This document shows positions 7,475-17,350 of a stretch of 64,000 nt of DNA, piece by piece; within the stretch, counting starts at the first letter, position 1, and the number at the start of each line of letters is the position of its first letter. The position numbers and the translations under genes are program-made. This stretch comes from Roseiarcus sp963782255 (GTDB lineage: Bacteria > Pseudomonadota > Alphaproteobacteria > Rhizobiales > Beijerinckiaceae). Where the stretch lies: assembly GCA_963782255.1 (NCBI GenBank), contig CAWAIS010000001.1, positions 930,001 to 994,000 of the forward strand. The letters are read 5' to 3'. Under the pieces are notes generated by a model that ran no database searches, had not been told where the DNA came from, and saw nothing but the letters and a program-made list of their open reading frames with translations.

Positions 7475-8752
7475 ATGGACATCGTCGGCGACGCTTTTTT
7501 ACAAACGACAATGGATCGGCCGCGCGCCAGGCGCAGATTCAAGCCGTCGATGCTGGTGGGCGCCGCCATCACCGCGACATCGCTGGCGGTTATTGCCTGG
7601 CAGGTCTCGCACCCTCCCGAGCGTGTGCTGAGGGTGGATGCGTCGAAGATCATAGTCTCGTCCGTAGCTATGGTGCCATTCCAGGATTTCATCCCGGTGC
7701 GCGGCCAGGTCGAGCCCCTGTCCGCCGTCGTGCTCGACGCCGTCGAGGGCGGAAGGGTGGAAGAGGTGCTGGCCGAAGCGGGGCAGAAGGTCACGGCTGG
7801 GCAGCCCTTGATTCGTCTGTCCGAGCCTTCTCTGGAACTCGAGGCGATTGCGCGAGAAACACAGATCATCGAGCAGATCAACAACCAGCGTTCGCTCGAG
7901 CTCAATTTCGAGCAGACGAAAACCAACGACGCCAAAGCCGTCGTCGACGCCGAGTACAACATCATGCGCCTCAGCCGGCAGGTCGCCCGGCGCCAGCCTT
8001 TGGCTGCACAAGGCTTCGCATCGCAGGAAATGCTCGATCAATCGGCCGACGAGCTGGCCTACCAGCAGCGGCTGAGGAAGATCGCCGCCGACGCTCTTGA
8101 GCGCGACACAGCGGTGATCAGGCGCAGCCAGGATCTGATCGACCAAACGGCGGCGCGGCTTTCCGCCAACCTCGCGGCCGCCAAGGGCCAGCTTGATGCG
8201 CTGACCATATGGGCGCCCGCGGACGGCCTGTTGACATCGCTCGACGCCCACGTGGGGGAGGAGAAAAGTCGCGGCCAGCATATTGGCCAGATCGACCGCG
8301 ACAGCGGCTTCAAAGTGACGATGAAGGTCGATGAATTCTATCTGTCGCGCGTGAAACCCGGCCAGCACGTCGCCTCGACCATCGACGGCGACTTGCTTGT
8401 CACCAAGGTTTATCCGCAGGTTAAGGAAGGGATGTTCGCAATTGATCTGGTTTGGCGGGGCGCCGCGCCGGTCGGTCTGCGGCGCGGCCAGACCATCCAG
8501 GGCAAGCTCGAACTGGGCGATGACGCGTCCGCGGTCGTGCTGCCTGCCGGCGCGTTTCTCGAAGCCTCCGGCGGAGCCTGGGTGTTCGTCCTTGACCGGG
8601 CCGGGACCAGCGCCGTGCGCCGACCCGTCAAACTCGGTCGTCGCACCACCGAAGCTGTGGAAGTGCTGAGCGGACTCGTCCCCGGCGACCGTGTCGTCAC
8701 ATCCGACTACACCGGCCTCGAGCGAATCGATCGCCTCGCCCTTTCCTCTTGA
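7475..8752 (+). CDS. HlyD/MacA-like periplasmic adaptor of a peptide exporter
   Basis: The 425-residue protein has one N-terminal membrane anchor (AAITATSLAVIAWQV, about residues 28-46). A lipoyl/barrel-sandwich half follows (VEGGRVEEVLAEAGQKVTAGQPL), then a long helical hairpin of about 100 residues, the second lipoyl half (LTIWAPADGLLTSL) and a beta-barrel. This is the MacA/HlyD membrane-fusion architecture that links an inner-membrane ABC transporter to an outer-membrane channel. It starts one base after the TPR gene and ends just before the ATPase gene, so all three are probably co-translated. The outer-membrane partner is not encoded nearby and may be a housekeeping TolC. In darobactin-type clusters similar adaptors export the peptide. 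Confidence 0.85.
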   Translation: MDIVGDAFLQTTMDRPRARRRFKPSMLVGAAITATSLAVIAWQVSHPPERVLRVDASKIIVSSVAMVPFQDFIPVRGQVEPLSAVVLDAVEGGRVEEVLAEAGQKVTAGQPLIRLSEPSLELEAIARETQIIEQINNQRSLELNFEQTKTNDAKAVVDAEYNIMRLSRQVARRQPLAAQGFASQEMLDQSADELAYQQRLRKIAADALERDTAVIRRSQDLIDQTAARLSANLAAAKGQLDALTIWAPADGLLTSLDAHVGEEKSRGQHIGQIDRDSGFKVTMKVDEFYLSRVKPGQHVASTIDGDLLVTKVYPQVKEGMFAIDLVWRGAAPVGLRRGQTIQGKLELGDDASAVVLPAGAFLEASGGAWVFVLDRAGTSAVRRPVKLGRRTTEAVEVLSGLVPGDRVVTSDYTGLERIDRLALSS

Positions 8753-8769
8753 GACAGGAGATCGCAATC

Positions 8770-9450
8770 ATGCTGAAGTTAATTAACGTCACCAAGAGCT
8801 ACCTGACCAGCGAAGTCGAAACGCTGGCGTTGCGGCAGGTGAGCCTGGAGATCAGGAATGGCGAATTCCTGGCCATCATGGGGCCATCGGGTTGCGGCAA
8901 GTCGACCCTTCTGAATATACTTGGCTTGCTCGACAGAGTCAGCGACGGCCAGCTTTTCTTCCTAGGTGAAGACATTACGCGCGCCTCGGAGCGCAAACTG
9001 ACCCTTCTGCGACGCGCCCATATCGGCTTTGTCTTCCAAAGCTTCAACCTGATTGACGATCTGACCGTCGAAGAGAATGTCGAAGTCGCGCTGATCTATC
9101 GCGGCGTCGGTTCGGCGGAACGGAAGAGGCGAGGTGCGGCGGCGCTTGAGCGGGTAGGATTGCCGCATCGCGCCCGCCATCTGCCGCAACAGCTTTCCGG
9201 CGGTCAGCAACAGCGCGTCGCGATAGCGCGCGCTCTGGTGGCGGCGCCCAGGCTGATCCTGGCTGACGAACCAACCGGCAATCTCGACAGCGTCAGCGGC
9301 GATGCTGTCCTCAGCATGCTCGCCGAGGTCGCCGGCGGCGGCGCCACTGTCGTCATGGTCACACACAGCCGCGCCCATGCGGCCCACGCCCAGCGCACGC
9401 TCAATCTGCTCGACGGCCAGGTCGTGTCCCCAATACGGCTCGCCGCCTGA
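8770..9450 (+). CDS. ABC transporter ATP-binding protein (MacB/LolD type)
   Basis: The 226-residue ATPase has a Walker A GPSGCGKST, a Q-loop in FVFQSFNLIDDL, the signature LSGGQQQRVAIARAL, Walker B LILADEPTGNLD and the H-loop VTHSRAHA. The 'DEPTGNLD' form is typical of the MacB/LolD/FtsE group that drives export or mechanotransmission. I start at the ATG at 8770 because ACAGGAG lies nine bases upstream; an in-frame TTG at 8749 overlaps the adaptor gene. It pairs with the adjacent FtsX-type permease. Confidence 0.9.
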   Translation: MLKLINVTKSYLTSEVETLALRQVSLEIRNGEFLAIMGPSGCGKSTLLNILGLLDRVSDGQLFFLGEDITRASERKLTLLRRAHIGFVFQSFNLIDDLTVEENVEVALIYRGVGSAERKRRGAAALERVGLPHRARHLPQQLSGGQQQRVAIARALVAAPRLILADEPTGNLDSVSGDAVLSMLAEVAGGGATVVMVTHSRAHAAHAQRTLNLLDGQVVSPIRLAA

Positions 9451-9475
9451 ACGCGTAGCGATGCGGGAGGAACCG

Positions 9476-11953
9476 ATGTACTGGAATTATTTCATTACCG
9501 CTTGGCGAATTGCTCGCCACGACCCATTCTACGCCGTGCTCAATGTTTTTGGCCTTGCTCTGGGCTTCGCCGTTGTAATCCTCATCTGGCTCTTCGTGCG
9601 CGACGAACTGTCCTACAACAGTTTTCTGCCCGGCTATCAGGATGTTTACTGGGTGAAGCTGACAATTGCCGACGCGGGGCAGGCGCCGATGACCTCGCAA
9701 GCCACGCCTGCAACTATGGGCGCGGAACTGAAGCTTGATTTTCCCGAGATTGCCGCAACCACCCGTATTACGCCCGAGGCGCTTGGCCTGCGTCACGGCG
9801 ACGTCGAAGCGGTCGAGACCATCCTGGACGTCGACGCAGATTTCTTCGCTGTGCTGGGCTACCGGCTGTTGCGCGGCGATCCGACGACGGCCCTGGCCGA
9901 GCCCGACTCGGTCGTGCTGACCCGAACCCGAGCAGAAAAATATTTCGGCACAATCGATTGCCTGGGACGAAGTCTGGAGGTCAATCATCTCCACTCGGTA
10001 CGCGTCACTGGCGTCATCGAGGATCCGCCATCAAATGCAACCGAGCAAATCGAGGTTCTGCTGTCGGCTGCTACCCCCTGGAGCAACCTCGCCATCGCGG
10101 ACGCCACCCCGGCGCCGCGGGGCGAGCTGAGACTTACGGGCAGGACCTACGTGCGGCTCCGCGCCGGTGTCGATCCGCAGAAGCTGGCCGCCCGGCTGTC
10201 CACTTTCGCCCTCGCCCATTATCCGGACCCCGATGAGCCGACAAAACCGCTATTCGCGTCGATGTTCATGCACTCTTTGGCCAATGTGCATCTTCATCCC
10301 TACAACCCGGACACCCGCGAGCCGGATGACCGGGAGCAAACACTTTATGCGGTTGCGATGACGGGACTCCTCATCTGGCTGCTGGCCGGGATCAATTTTG
10401 TCAATCTGGTTACAGCACGCGCCACGCGCCGCGCGGTCGAAGTCGGAGTTCGCAAGGGACTGGGCGCGCTGCGCAGCCAGTTGATGATCCAGTTCATAGG
10501 CGAGGCGCTCGGTTATTCACTGGCCGGTTTGTTATTCGGTTTGGGGCTGGTGGAACTTTTCCTGCCCAACCTGAACGCGTTTCTCGACCGACAAATCACT
10601 TTCGGTTTCTGGCGGCATCCGCTTTTGGCGGCCGCGCCCGTTGCAACGGCTGTTGTGTTTGGCGTTGTCGCTGGCGTCTATCCGGCCATGATACTGTCAC
10701 GCTTTCCGCCTGCGCACGTGATGAAGGCGAGGGCCAGCGCCCCGATCGGCGGGAGCCGGATGCGTTCGGCCCTGGTGGTCTTTCAGTTCACTGTGACAAT
10801 TGCCGTATTGATCGCAACGATCGTGATCCATCGACAATTTGCTTTCGCGACTTCCAATGCGCTCCGCTTCGACAAGGACCTCATGCTGACCATCGACGTG
10901 GACGACATGCCGCAACGGGCGACGCCGGACGGTCTCGGACGGCTTGATGCAACTCCGCTCGAGGTCTTGCGCAATCGGTTGGCCGCGGTTCCCGGCGTCC
11001 AGGGCATGGTCGCGACATTCACTCTGCCGATGTGGCAAAATGTTCTAAGGACGGACTTCGTCAGATCGGGCCGGAGTGACGGGCGGCCGGTCAATCTCAC
11101 CGTACAGCCGGTCGATTTCGGGTACTTCGGCATCTATCGCATACCCCTGCTCGCAGGCCGGGACTTCTCTCGCGATCTCAGCGAAGACAAGGCGGCGGCC
11201 GACGACAAGTCTCGGCTGAGCGGAGCGATTATCAACGAGACAGCGCTACGGGCGCTGGGCTTCACCGATCGGTCGACGGCGATCGGACAAGAGGTCAAGA
11301 GCACGGATCCTGAGTTTGCACGCCACCACCGGATTATCGGCGTTGCTCCGGATTTCCCGCTCAATTCTATCCGCGACCCGGTACCGCCGAGCATTTTCGT
11401 GGTCGATCCGGATATGTTCAAAGCCCTTAGCGTCAAACTGTCGGGCGCGAACCTGCCGGAAACCCTGCGTGGCGTCGATGCCGCGTGGCATGAGGTCGTA
11501 CCGGGTCAGCGAATCACTCGCGTCTTTCTCGACGAGCGTATTGCCGGACTCTATATGGATGTCGTCCATGATGGCGTAGTGTTCACCACGTTTGCGTGCT
11601 TCGCCGTGGTCATCGGTTGTCTCGGCTTGATCGGGCTGTCGGCTTTTACCGCCGAGCGACGCACCAAGGAAATCGGCATTCGCAAGGCGCTTGGCGCTTC
11701 TACCTTCGACGTCGCCAGTCTCTTGATCTGGCAATTTGTGAAGCCAGTTTTCATCGCAAATGCGCTGGCTTGGCCGATTGCCTGGTGGTTCATACGGAAA
11801 TGGCTGGAGGGCTTCGCTTATCGGGTTGATCTCGGCCCTGGTCCGTTCTTGGTCGCTGGGATGGGGGCGGTTGCAATCGCCATCGCCACGACCGCCTTTC
11901 ATGCCGTCCGCGTTGCTCAAGCCCGCCCGGTCGCGGCTTTGCGATATGAATAG
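9476..11953 (+). CDS. FtsX/MacB-type ABC transporter permease, duplicated
   Basis: The roughly 825-residue permease has two tandem MacB-like units. Each has an N-terminal membrane helix (YAVLNVFGLALGFAVVILIWLFV; LVVFQFTVTIAVLIATIVI), a large periplasmic MacB core domain, and a three-helix FtsX module with the conserved RRAVEVGVRKGLGA or RTKEIGIRKALGA loop. The C-terminus, VAQARPVAALRYE, is the usual 'P..ALR.E' ending of this family. GGGAGG six bases upstream supports the ATG at 9476. Together with the ATPase and adaptor it forms a tripartite exporter like those that secrete antimicrobial peptides. The cargo is inferred to be the product of the 4077 gene. Confidence 0.87.
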   Translation: MYWNYFITAWRIARHDPFYAVLNVFGLALGFAVVILIWLFVRDELSYNSFLPGYQDVYWVKLTIADAGQAPMTSQATPATMGAELKLDFPEIAATTRITPEALGLRHGDVEAVETILDVDADFFAVLGYRLLRGDPTTALAEPDSVVLTRTRAEKYFGTIDCLGRSLEVNHLHSVRVTGVIEDPPSNATEQIEVLLSAATPWSNLAIADATPAPRGELRLTGRTYVRLRAGVDPQKLAARLSTFALAHYPDPDEPTKPLFASMFMHSLANVHLHPYNPDTREPDDREQTLYAVAMTGLLIWLLAGINFVNLVTARATRRAVEVGVRKGLGALRSQLMIQFIGEALGYSLAGLLFGLGLVELFLPNLNAFLDRQITFGFWRHPLLAAAPVATAVVFGVVAGVYPAMILSRFPPAHVMKARASAPIGGSRMRSALVVFQFTVTIAVLIATIVIHRQFAFATSNALRFDKDLMLTIDVDDMPQRATPDGLGRLDATPLEVLRNRLAAVPGVQGMVATFTLPMWQNVLRTDFVRSGRSDGRPVNLTVQPVDFGYFGIYRIPLLAGRDFSRDLSEDKAAADDKSRLSGAIINETALRALGFTDRSTAIGQEVKSTDPEFARHHRIIGVAPDFPLNSIRDPVPPSIFVVDPDMFKALSVKLSGANLPETLRGVDAAWHEVVPGQRITRVFLDERIAGLYMDVVHDGVVFTTFACFAVVIGCLGLIGLSAFTAERRTKEIGIRKALGASTFDVASLLIWQFVKPVFIANALAWPIAWWFIRKWLEGFAYRVDLGPGPFLVAGMGAVAIAIATTAFHAVRVAQARPVAALRYE

Positions 11954-11973
11954 CAATTCGTCGGGATCTCTTA

Positions 11974-12597
11974 ATGGCCCATTTCATGACCTCCCAGTTT
12001 GCGGAAGCGACCGAGAAGACGTTTCGCGACGGCATGCGGCACCTCGCGAGCGGGGTGTGTGTGGTGACGCTTGGGGGTGGCGAGTGGCGGACAGGCATCA
12101 CCGCGACGTCCGTCGTCTCGCTGTCCGTCGAACCGCCGACGCTTTTGGTTTGCATCAACCGGGGGTCGTCGAGCTACGCTTCCGTCCAATCGCTTGGAGC
12201 GTTTGCGGTTAATGTGCTTGCCTCCGATCAGCGCCAGATTGCCGAACGCTTTGCTGGCGCGTTCGGGCTCAAGGGCGCAGATCGGTTTCGCGATGGCCGC
12301 TGGTTCGTCCTGCCGAGCGGCGCTCCCTGTCTTGCTGCGTCGGCCGCCGTCTTCGACTGTGAGGTGGAGGAGCAGTTGGAACGACATACGCACGCAATCG
12401 TCATCGGACGCGTTCGGCGGGTGCTGCTCGGCGACGGGCGCGGTGCGCTCCTCTATTGGCGAGGAGCCTACGATCAACTCGATTGCAGCCAGGACGAGCT
12501 TGCACGGACGAAGAGCTCTCTCCGTGAGCCGGTAATAGCGCAGCTCAGCGTCAATTCTCCTGATCCGAAAATCGATCGCTCTCATTGTACAGTCTAA
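11974..12597 (+). CDS. Flavin reductase-like FMN-binding protein
   Basis: The 207-residue protein has the split-barrel fold motifs of the flavin reductase (HpaC/ActVB-like) family: RHLASGVCVVTL, GITATSVVSLSVEPPTLLVCIN, FAVNVLASDQ and the C-terminal ALLYWRGAYDQL. Such enzymes reduce FMN or FAD with NAD(P)H and pass it to a partner oxygenase, or act as flavin oxidoreductases. It begins 20 bases after the permease stop in the same direction and is the only redox-type enzyme in the cluster. It could therefore support, or itself perform, a peptide modification. No partner oxygenase is present here. About 40 residues after the barrel are unusual and may be non-native. An unrelated gene merely co-located is also possible. 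Confidence 0.8.
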   Translation: MAHFMTSQFAEATEKTFRDGMRHLASGVCVVTLGGGEWRTGITATSVVSLSVEPPTLLVCINRGSSSYASVQSLGAFAVNVLASDQRQIAERFAGAFGLKGADRFRDGRWFVLPSGAPCLAASAAVFDCEVEEQLERHTHAIVIGRVRRVLLGDGRGALLYWRGAYDQLDCSQDELARTKSSLREPVIAQLSVNSPDPKIDRSHCTV

Positions 12598-12878
12598 TTG
12601 ATGATCGGGTCGATCGCTCGCTGCCCGTCGTTCAGAATACACTCAGGGGTTGCGCCAAGGTGGCGTTTTCGAGCCGCAAGCTGGAGCGCGCGACTTAGGG
12701 CCTGATGCGAAATAACCGCTTTAGCCGATGCCGCGCTCGCGCGAACTGGATGGCATGGGGTTGCGGGCGCGAACCAGCCCCATGGCTGGGAGAGAGTTAG
12801 TATCCGCGGGCGCTCTGTTGCTTGAGCTTCTTAATTCTATGGCGTTGGTAAAGGTCGATCTCTCGGGACAGCGGCGTA
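12598..12878. other. Intergenic stretch, nothing recognised
   Basis: No conserved protein motif, RNA or repeat was recognised between the flavin reductase gene and the convergent small hypothetical gene. A mixture of short decayed segments is likely. Confidence 0.35.
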
Positions 12879-13142
12879 TTACGATGAAATCCGAGGTGTG
12901 TTATTGAGACTAGATTGGCGTTCTGGGGTTTGTGGGCCGCCGATATCGAGGCAGCAGATTATGCCTCCTTCGTCTCCAGTATAAAATACGTCGATTACGT
13001 TGCACCTTTCCGGAATAGTCATCTCCGGAGACTTTTCCGCCAACAATCGGATGAGGCTTTGTGGGAGCCTCGCTTCGATTGGAACGACTGTCTTCAGTTT
13101 TTCCAAGAGGAAGTTGGTTTTCTCAAGATCGTCGATCATCAA
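12879..13142 (-). CDS. Small conserved hypothetical protein
   Basis: The 87-residue product starts MMIDDLEKTNFLLEKLKTVVP and contains the block IPERCNVIDVFYTGDEGGIICCLDIGG. That block looks like a small conserved rhizobial protein family of unknown role. The last 15 or so residues (PERQSSLNNTPRISS) do not look native, so the C-terminus may have been replaced by rearrangement. It sits directly beside the end of the ISAzo13 element. No function is proposed. Confidence 0.5.
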   Translation of the reverse strand: MMIDDLEKTNFLLEKLKTVVPIEARLPQSLIRLLAEKSPEMTIPERCNVIDVFYTGDEGGIICCLDIGGPQTPERQSSLNNTPRISS

Positions 13143-14503
13143 TAGTCCTTGGCTAGACGAGGTCCGTATTTTGAGAGGGACGGGCTGGGTTGCATCGAAC
13201 TATGTTTGGCGGAAATCGGGGAAATCGTGTAATTCCACTCGCCGTGGAAGCTGTCATGCTCAAGGTTGATGGAGGCCATTTCCCTATCGGAGACCTTTAT
13301 GCCTTTAGGATACTTGTTTTCGTCGAGGCAGCAGTGGACGTTGAGGCCCGTTCGGGTCCTGGTTGAGCCGATCAGTTGGATGATGACCTGATGACTGATA
13401 AGAGGCTTGGCGCGCCAATTTTGAGTAATGAACGCGAACAGCTTGTGCTCGATACGGTTCCACTTGCTGGTGCCGGGGGGATGGTGAGCGACAGTGATGG
13501 CAAGGCCGGTCTCGTTGGCGAAGACCTGAAGCTCACGCTTCCATAGTCGGACACGAGCCCCATTGCTGCCCCCGCAATCCGCAGTGATCAAAAGACTGGT
13601 TGCACCGAGATAACGCTTCTGCCCCAAGGCGCGCCACCAGCGGCGGATGCTCTCGACCGCAAAAGCAGCCGTGTCGTGATCTATGCCGAGATTTACCCAG
13701 CCCGTATTCGTCGCAAGATCGTAAACGCCATAGGGCGCAACCTTGCCGAGTTGAGGGATTTGGAAATCGTGAACCCGCACCGCTTGCGGCCTTCCCTTCG
13801 GCCGTAGCTCGCGTCCGCCATTCTTGAAGTCGCCGACCAGCTCTTTTTTCTTGGTGTCGACGGAGATCGCTGGCTGGCTCGTGCTTTGGAAGTCTTTGAT
13901 CTTCTGGTTGATGTGTTCGAATTGGGCGTCGCGATCCGGATGCCTCGCCCCCTCAAGGGTTTTCTTGTTGGCCTGAAGGCTGAACCCCAGGTCCCGGAGC
14001 AAGCGGCCGACCAATTTTTGACTGGCCGTATAGCCGCGATCAGCCAACGCCCGGACGAGGTGGCGCTAACTCTTGCTCACCCAGAGCAGCGCCGCTTCGG
14101 GATCGCCACGGATCGCAGATTGCACAAGGTCTCCAAGCGCCTCCACGAGGCCAGCCTCTGTCTCGGTCTTTGGCTTGCGACCGCCGCCGGGACGACGGAT
14201 GCGGCCGATCAGCGGGCCATGTGCGTTCCGCAAATCCGAGAGGCCGCGCCCGATCGTGCTACGCGCAATGCCGGTGGCCTCGTAGACAGCAGCCAAGCCG
14301 CCACGCCCTGCGGTTTGAGCCTCGTTCGCCGCGAACAGGCGACGAGAACGTTCGTTTAGATGGAGAGAAACTCCCTCATACCGCATCCTGATGGCGGCAA
14401 CGTCTATCATCTTCGTCAACTCGATCTCATCGAGCAAAAGAATCATACCCTGCCCATCCCGTCCAGAGCCGGCCAGAAAATAAGCGCCGCGCCGCCAGAT
14501 CAA
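13139..14503 (-). pseudogene. ISAzo13-family transposase with one in-frame amber codon
   Basis: The N-terminal part (14066-14503) ends AALLWVSKS, then reads a TAG, and the same frame goes on RHLVRALADRGYTASQKLVGRLL into a complete catalytic domain. That domain has ISVDTKKKELVG, LLITADCGGSN and GTSKWNRIEHKLF, the three DDE-type motifs of ISAzo13 transposases. Members normally read SKSLRHL here, so a single TTG-to-TAG change explains the break. Everything else looks intact. The element lies within the old IS1182 copy that continues at 14505. Confidence 0.85.
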
Positions 14504-14504
14504 T

Positions 14505-15060
14505 TCAGATATTTTGTCTCAGGCCCTTACGACAGCGTGGCGTTCCGCTACATCGCCGCCGACGACCATCCCGACCACGACACGACCGCCACGTTCAGGC
14601 GGCGGTTTCTCAAGGAAATCGTGGGGCTGTTCGTTCAGGTGCTGCTGCTTACGCGCGAGATCGGGTGCTGAAACTGGGAAGGGTCGGCCTTGACGGGACG
14701 AAGATCCACGCCAAGCCAGCCGCCACAGCGCGCTGTCTTGGGATCACGCGGGCAAACTCGAGGCGCAACTGAAAGCCGAGGTGGCGGCTTTGCTGGCGCG
14801 CGCTGAGGCTGCGGACCAGGCCGACGCCCCCGACCGGCATGTCAATCCCCGAAAGAGCTGGCCTTGCGCGAGAAGCGTCTGGCCAAGCTCGCGGAGGCAC
14901 GCGCGAGGATCGAGGCGCGCTACGAGCGCGAGCGGGCCAAGCGCGCGCGAGGCCAAAACCGCCGCGAGCGGCAAGTCGCCCGCCGCGGTCGAAGGGCCGC
15001 TGCCGAAGGACCAGACCAATCTCCCCGACGAGGACTTATACCAAAGGCCTCTACCGCTGA
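14505..15060 (+). pseudogene. IS1182-family transposase, middle part of a split copy
   Basis: The reading starts at YDSVAFRYIAADDHPDHDT and runs through FRRRFLKEIVGLFVQVLLL, the VGLDGTKIHA block and an Ala/Glu/Arg-rich coiled region to GPLPKDQTNLPDED, with several frameshifts. The N-terminal 100 residues are lost beside the ISAzo13 element. The sequence resumes almost exactly where it stops at 19570 (NAQAAV...GSLLVVAADVVQA), so both belong to one IS1182 interrupted by about 4.5 kb of later insertions. Confidence 0.75.
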
Positions 15061-15118
15061 CCCATTGCGGGGGGATGGCGGCGGTTTTCTGATTCCCTTG
15101 GCGCGGAGGATTCGCGCC

Positions 15119-15658
15119 ATGTCATCAGCGGTGAAGTTGCGAGAGGACTATTCGGCCGAAGAGCTTCGGGCGCTGGCTCGGCGCTCGAAGGACGTCAACC
15201 AGAGCCGCCGACTGCTGTCGCTGGCGGCCGTGCGTGACGGGATGGATCGAGGGTCGGCCGCCAAGGTCGGCGGCATGGACCGCCAGACGCTGCGCGACTG
15301 GGTCCATCGGTTCAACGTCGCGGGGCCCGAGGGCCTGATCGACAACTGGACGGAGGGTCCCAAGCCGCGCCTGTCGGTCGAGCAGTTGGCCGAGTTGGCG
15401 AGCCTCGTCGAAGTCGGGCCGGATCGTGAGAGGGACGGTGTCGTGCGTCGGCGGCGCGTCGACCTCAAGCGCGTCATCGCCGAGCGGTTCGGCGTCCAGT
15501 TTCACGAGCGCTATGTCGGAAAGCTCCTGAAGAAGCTTGGCTTTTCCCACATGAGCGCAAGACCGCGCCGTCCGGCCCAGGACGGGCGGATCGTCGAGGC
15601 GTTTAAAAACGTATGGCCCGCCCCGTCTGCAAGGGGGTTTGTCGAGATTGGCGGCTGA
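15119..15658 (+). pseudogene. IS630-family transposase, N-terminal half
   Basis: An ATG at 15119 opens a helix-turn-helix part (LRALARRSKDVNQSRRLLSLAAVRDGM, MDRQTLRDWVHRFN). The winged-helix linker ends at YVGKLLKKLGFSHMSARPRRPAQD, typical of one IS630 subgroup. After about 15605 the frame leaves the family and stops. The entire DDE catalytic domain is missing. Confidence 0.8.
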
Positions 15659-15851
15659 TCAGTCTGCTTCAACGTATCCGGCCTCGGAGGACTCCTCCCG
15701 GCCAAGATGGAGATACGCGCGCTCCGGTCCTCATACGCCGTTTTTTAAACCAGGCTTCCGGAACGCCGTTCGACTGTTAGGCCATCTCGTCGTCACCCTC
15801 TCGCAAACCTCATCGATCGATTAGCGCCCTCGAGCCCGGATCGACCAACCT

Positions 15852-16890
15852 TTACGCCGCCATAGACATTCCTCCGGCGGTAAACCGCTCTCCACGCCGC
15901 AACACTGCCCAGGCGATCCGGGCCAGCTTGTTGGCGAAGGCGACGATCGCGACGTTGCGATGGGCGCGGCTCATGAGGCCCTTCGCCCATCGGCCGAGCG
16001 GAGTGTCCCGCTCAGCCACATAAGGCAGCGCCGCGCGGGCTCCGTGGATCAACTGTCTGCGCAGATAATTGTTGCCGCGCTTGCTGATGCCCAAGAGCTT
16101 CGGCTTGCCGCCGGTGGCGAACTGTCGAGGAACTAGGCCGAGCCAGGCCGCAAGATCGCGGCCGCGGTCGAAGCTTTCCGCCTGACCGACGGCGGCGACA
16201 AGCGCCGACGCGACAATCGCGCCGAAGCCGGGGATCGTCGTCAGTCGACGGGCCGCATCGTTCTCCTTCGCGTCGGCGGACGAACTCGGCGTCGAAGGCC
16301 GCGACCCGCCGGTCGAGCTCAGCCCACTGCGCGCGAGCGTCGGCGACGAGCAGAGCGATCCGCGGGCTCAAGTCGGCTCCGCCTTGTTCGTCCATGAGAA
16401 CGATCAGGAACTGCGCGAGCTTCCGTTTGCCCTGTGGCGCGACGAATCCGCGCTCCAGAAGGATCGCGCGCAGCTGGTTGATCAGGGCCGTCCGCTCGCC
16501 GACCAAGCGGTCCCTAGAACGATGAAGCGTCTGCATGTCAAGCTGGTCCTGGCTCTTCAATTCGACAAACCGCATCGTCGGACGCGTCGCCGCTTCCGCT
16601 ATCCCTTCGGCGTCCCGGTCGTCGTTCTTCTGTGCCTTGACATAGGGCCGAACATATTCAGGCGACATCAGCCGCACCTCGTGACCGTGCGCTGCGAAAC
16701 CCCGGCCGAGATGATGAGCCCCGCAACAGGCCTCCATCCCGACAACGCACGGAGGAAGCTTCTCCGCCAGAGCGATGAACGTCGCGCGCCTCGTCTTGCG
16801 TCGCATGACAACCGCGCCGGACGCGTCGAGCCCAATCACACTGCAGACGTTCTTGCCGAGATCAACGCCGAGAACAGAGATCATCGCCAT
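15852..16890 (-). pseudogene. IS110-family transposase with a frameshift
   Basis: From ATG at 16890 the protein reads MAMISVLGVDLGKNVCSVIGLD, the RuvC-like DEDD domain (DDRDAEGIAEAATRP). Near 16270 a one-base shift moves the frame, after EFVRR. The transposase_20 domain then continues out of frame to LLGISKRGNNYLRRQLIHGARAAL and RGERFTAGG at 15852. All parts are present, so one indel inactivated an otherwise complete gene. IS110 enzymes work with a structured bridge RNA coded in the element's non-coding ends. Confidence 0.85.
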
Positions 16891-17039
16891 AGCCCTTCCT
16901 CCTCCTGAACTGCCGGCGAGCCTACGACGCCGGAAGGAGGGGCGGGCCATTCCATAAAACTTCTCGCGCACACTGAGCGCCCATTTCGAGGGATTGCCGG
17001 AGACAATGCCGATCGAGATCTGGTTCCAGATGCTATGTT

Positions 17040-17350
17040 GGTGGGCCGGCGGCAAAATGAGCGGTCCAAACATTTGCACTGGAGCCCCTCGCATGTCTGC
17101 CAGCACGACTTCCCCCGCACCATTCATCTCGCCCAGCGCACCTCTTGGTTGATTGCGTACCGCCTCCCATGGAGTGACAAAGTTAGGCTGCAAAAAGTCT
17201 CGGCGGGCGACAGCGCGGCCTTGCTGACTCTCGCCTCGGATCTGCGGGAGAAGGTCGCGGCCCGGATGGGCCCCGATGTGACCTTGACCAGTTGTTTCGA
17301 AGCTGGCCGCGACGGGTTTTGGCTGCACCGCCTCCTGACCAATAATGGTT
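17040..17350 (+). pseudogene. IS110-family transposase, N-terminal fragment
   Basis: A forward frame reads LLTLASDLREKVAARMG and then FEAGRDGFWLHRLLTNNG, the conserved 'E.G.DGFW..R.L' block of the IS110 subgroup also seen at 18175 and 61443. The frame then runs into the back of an IS3 fragment. Only 60 to 90 residues are recognisable. Confidence 0.65.

Noticed and set aside
7499..8767. A 422-codon open frame on the reverse strand
   Set aside because: It mirrors the adaptor gene, whose lipoyl and coiled-coil motifs are convincing.
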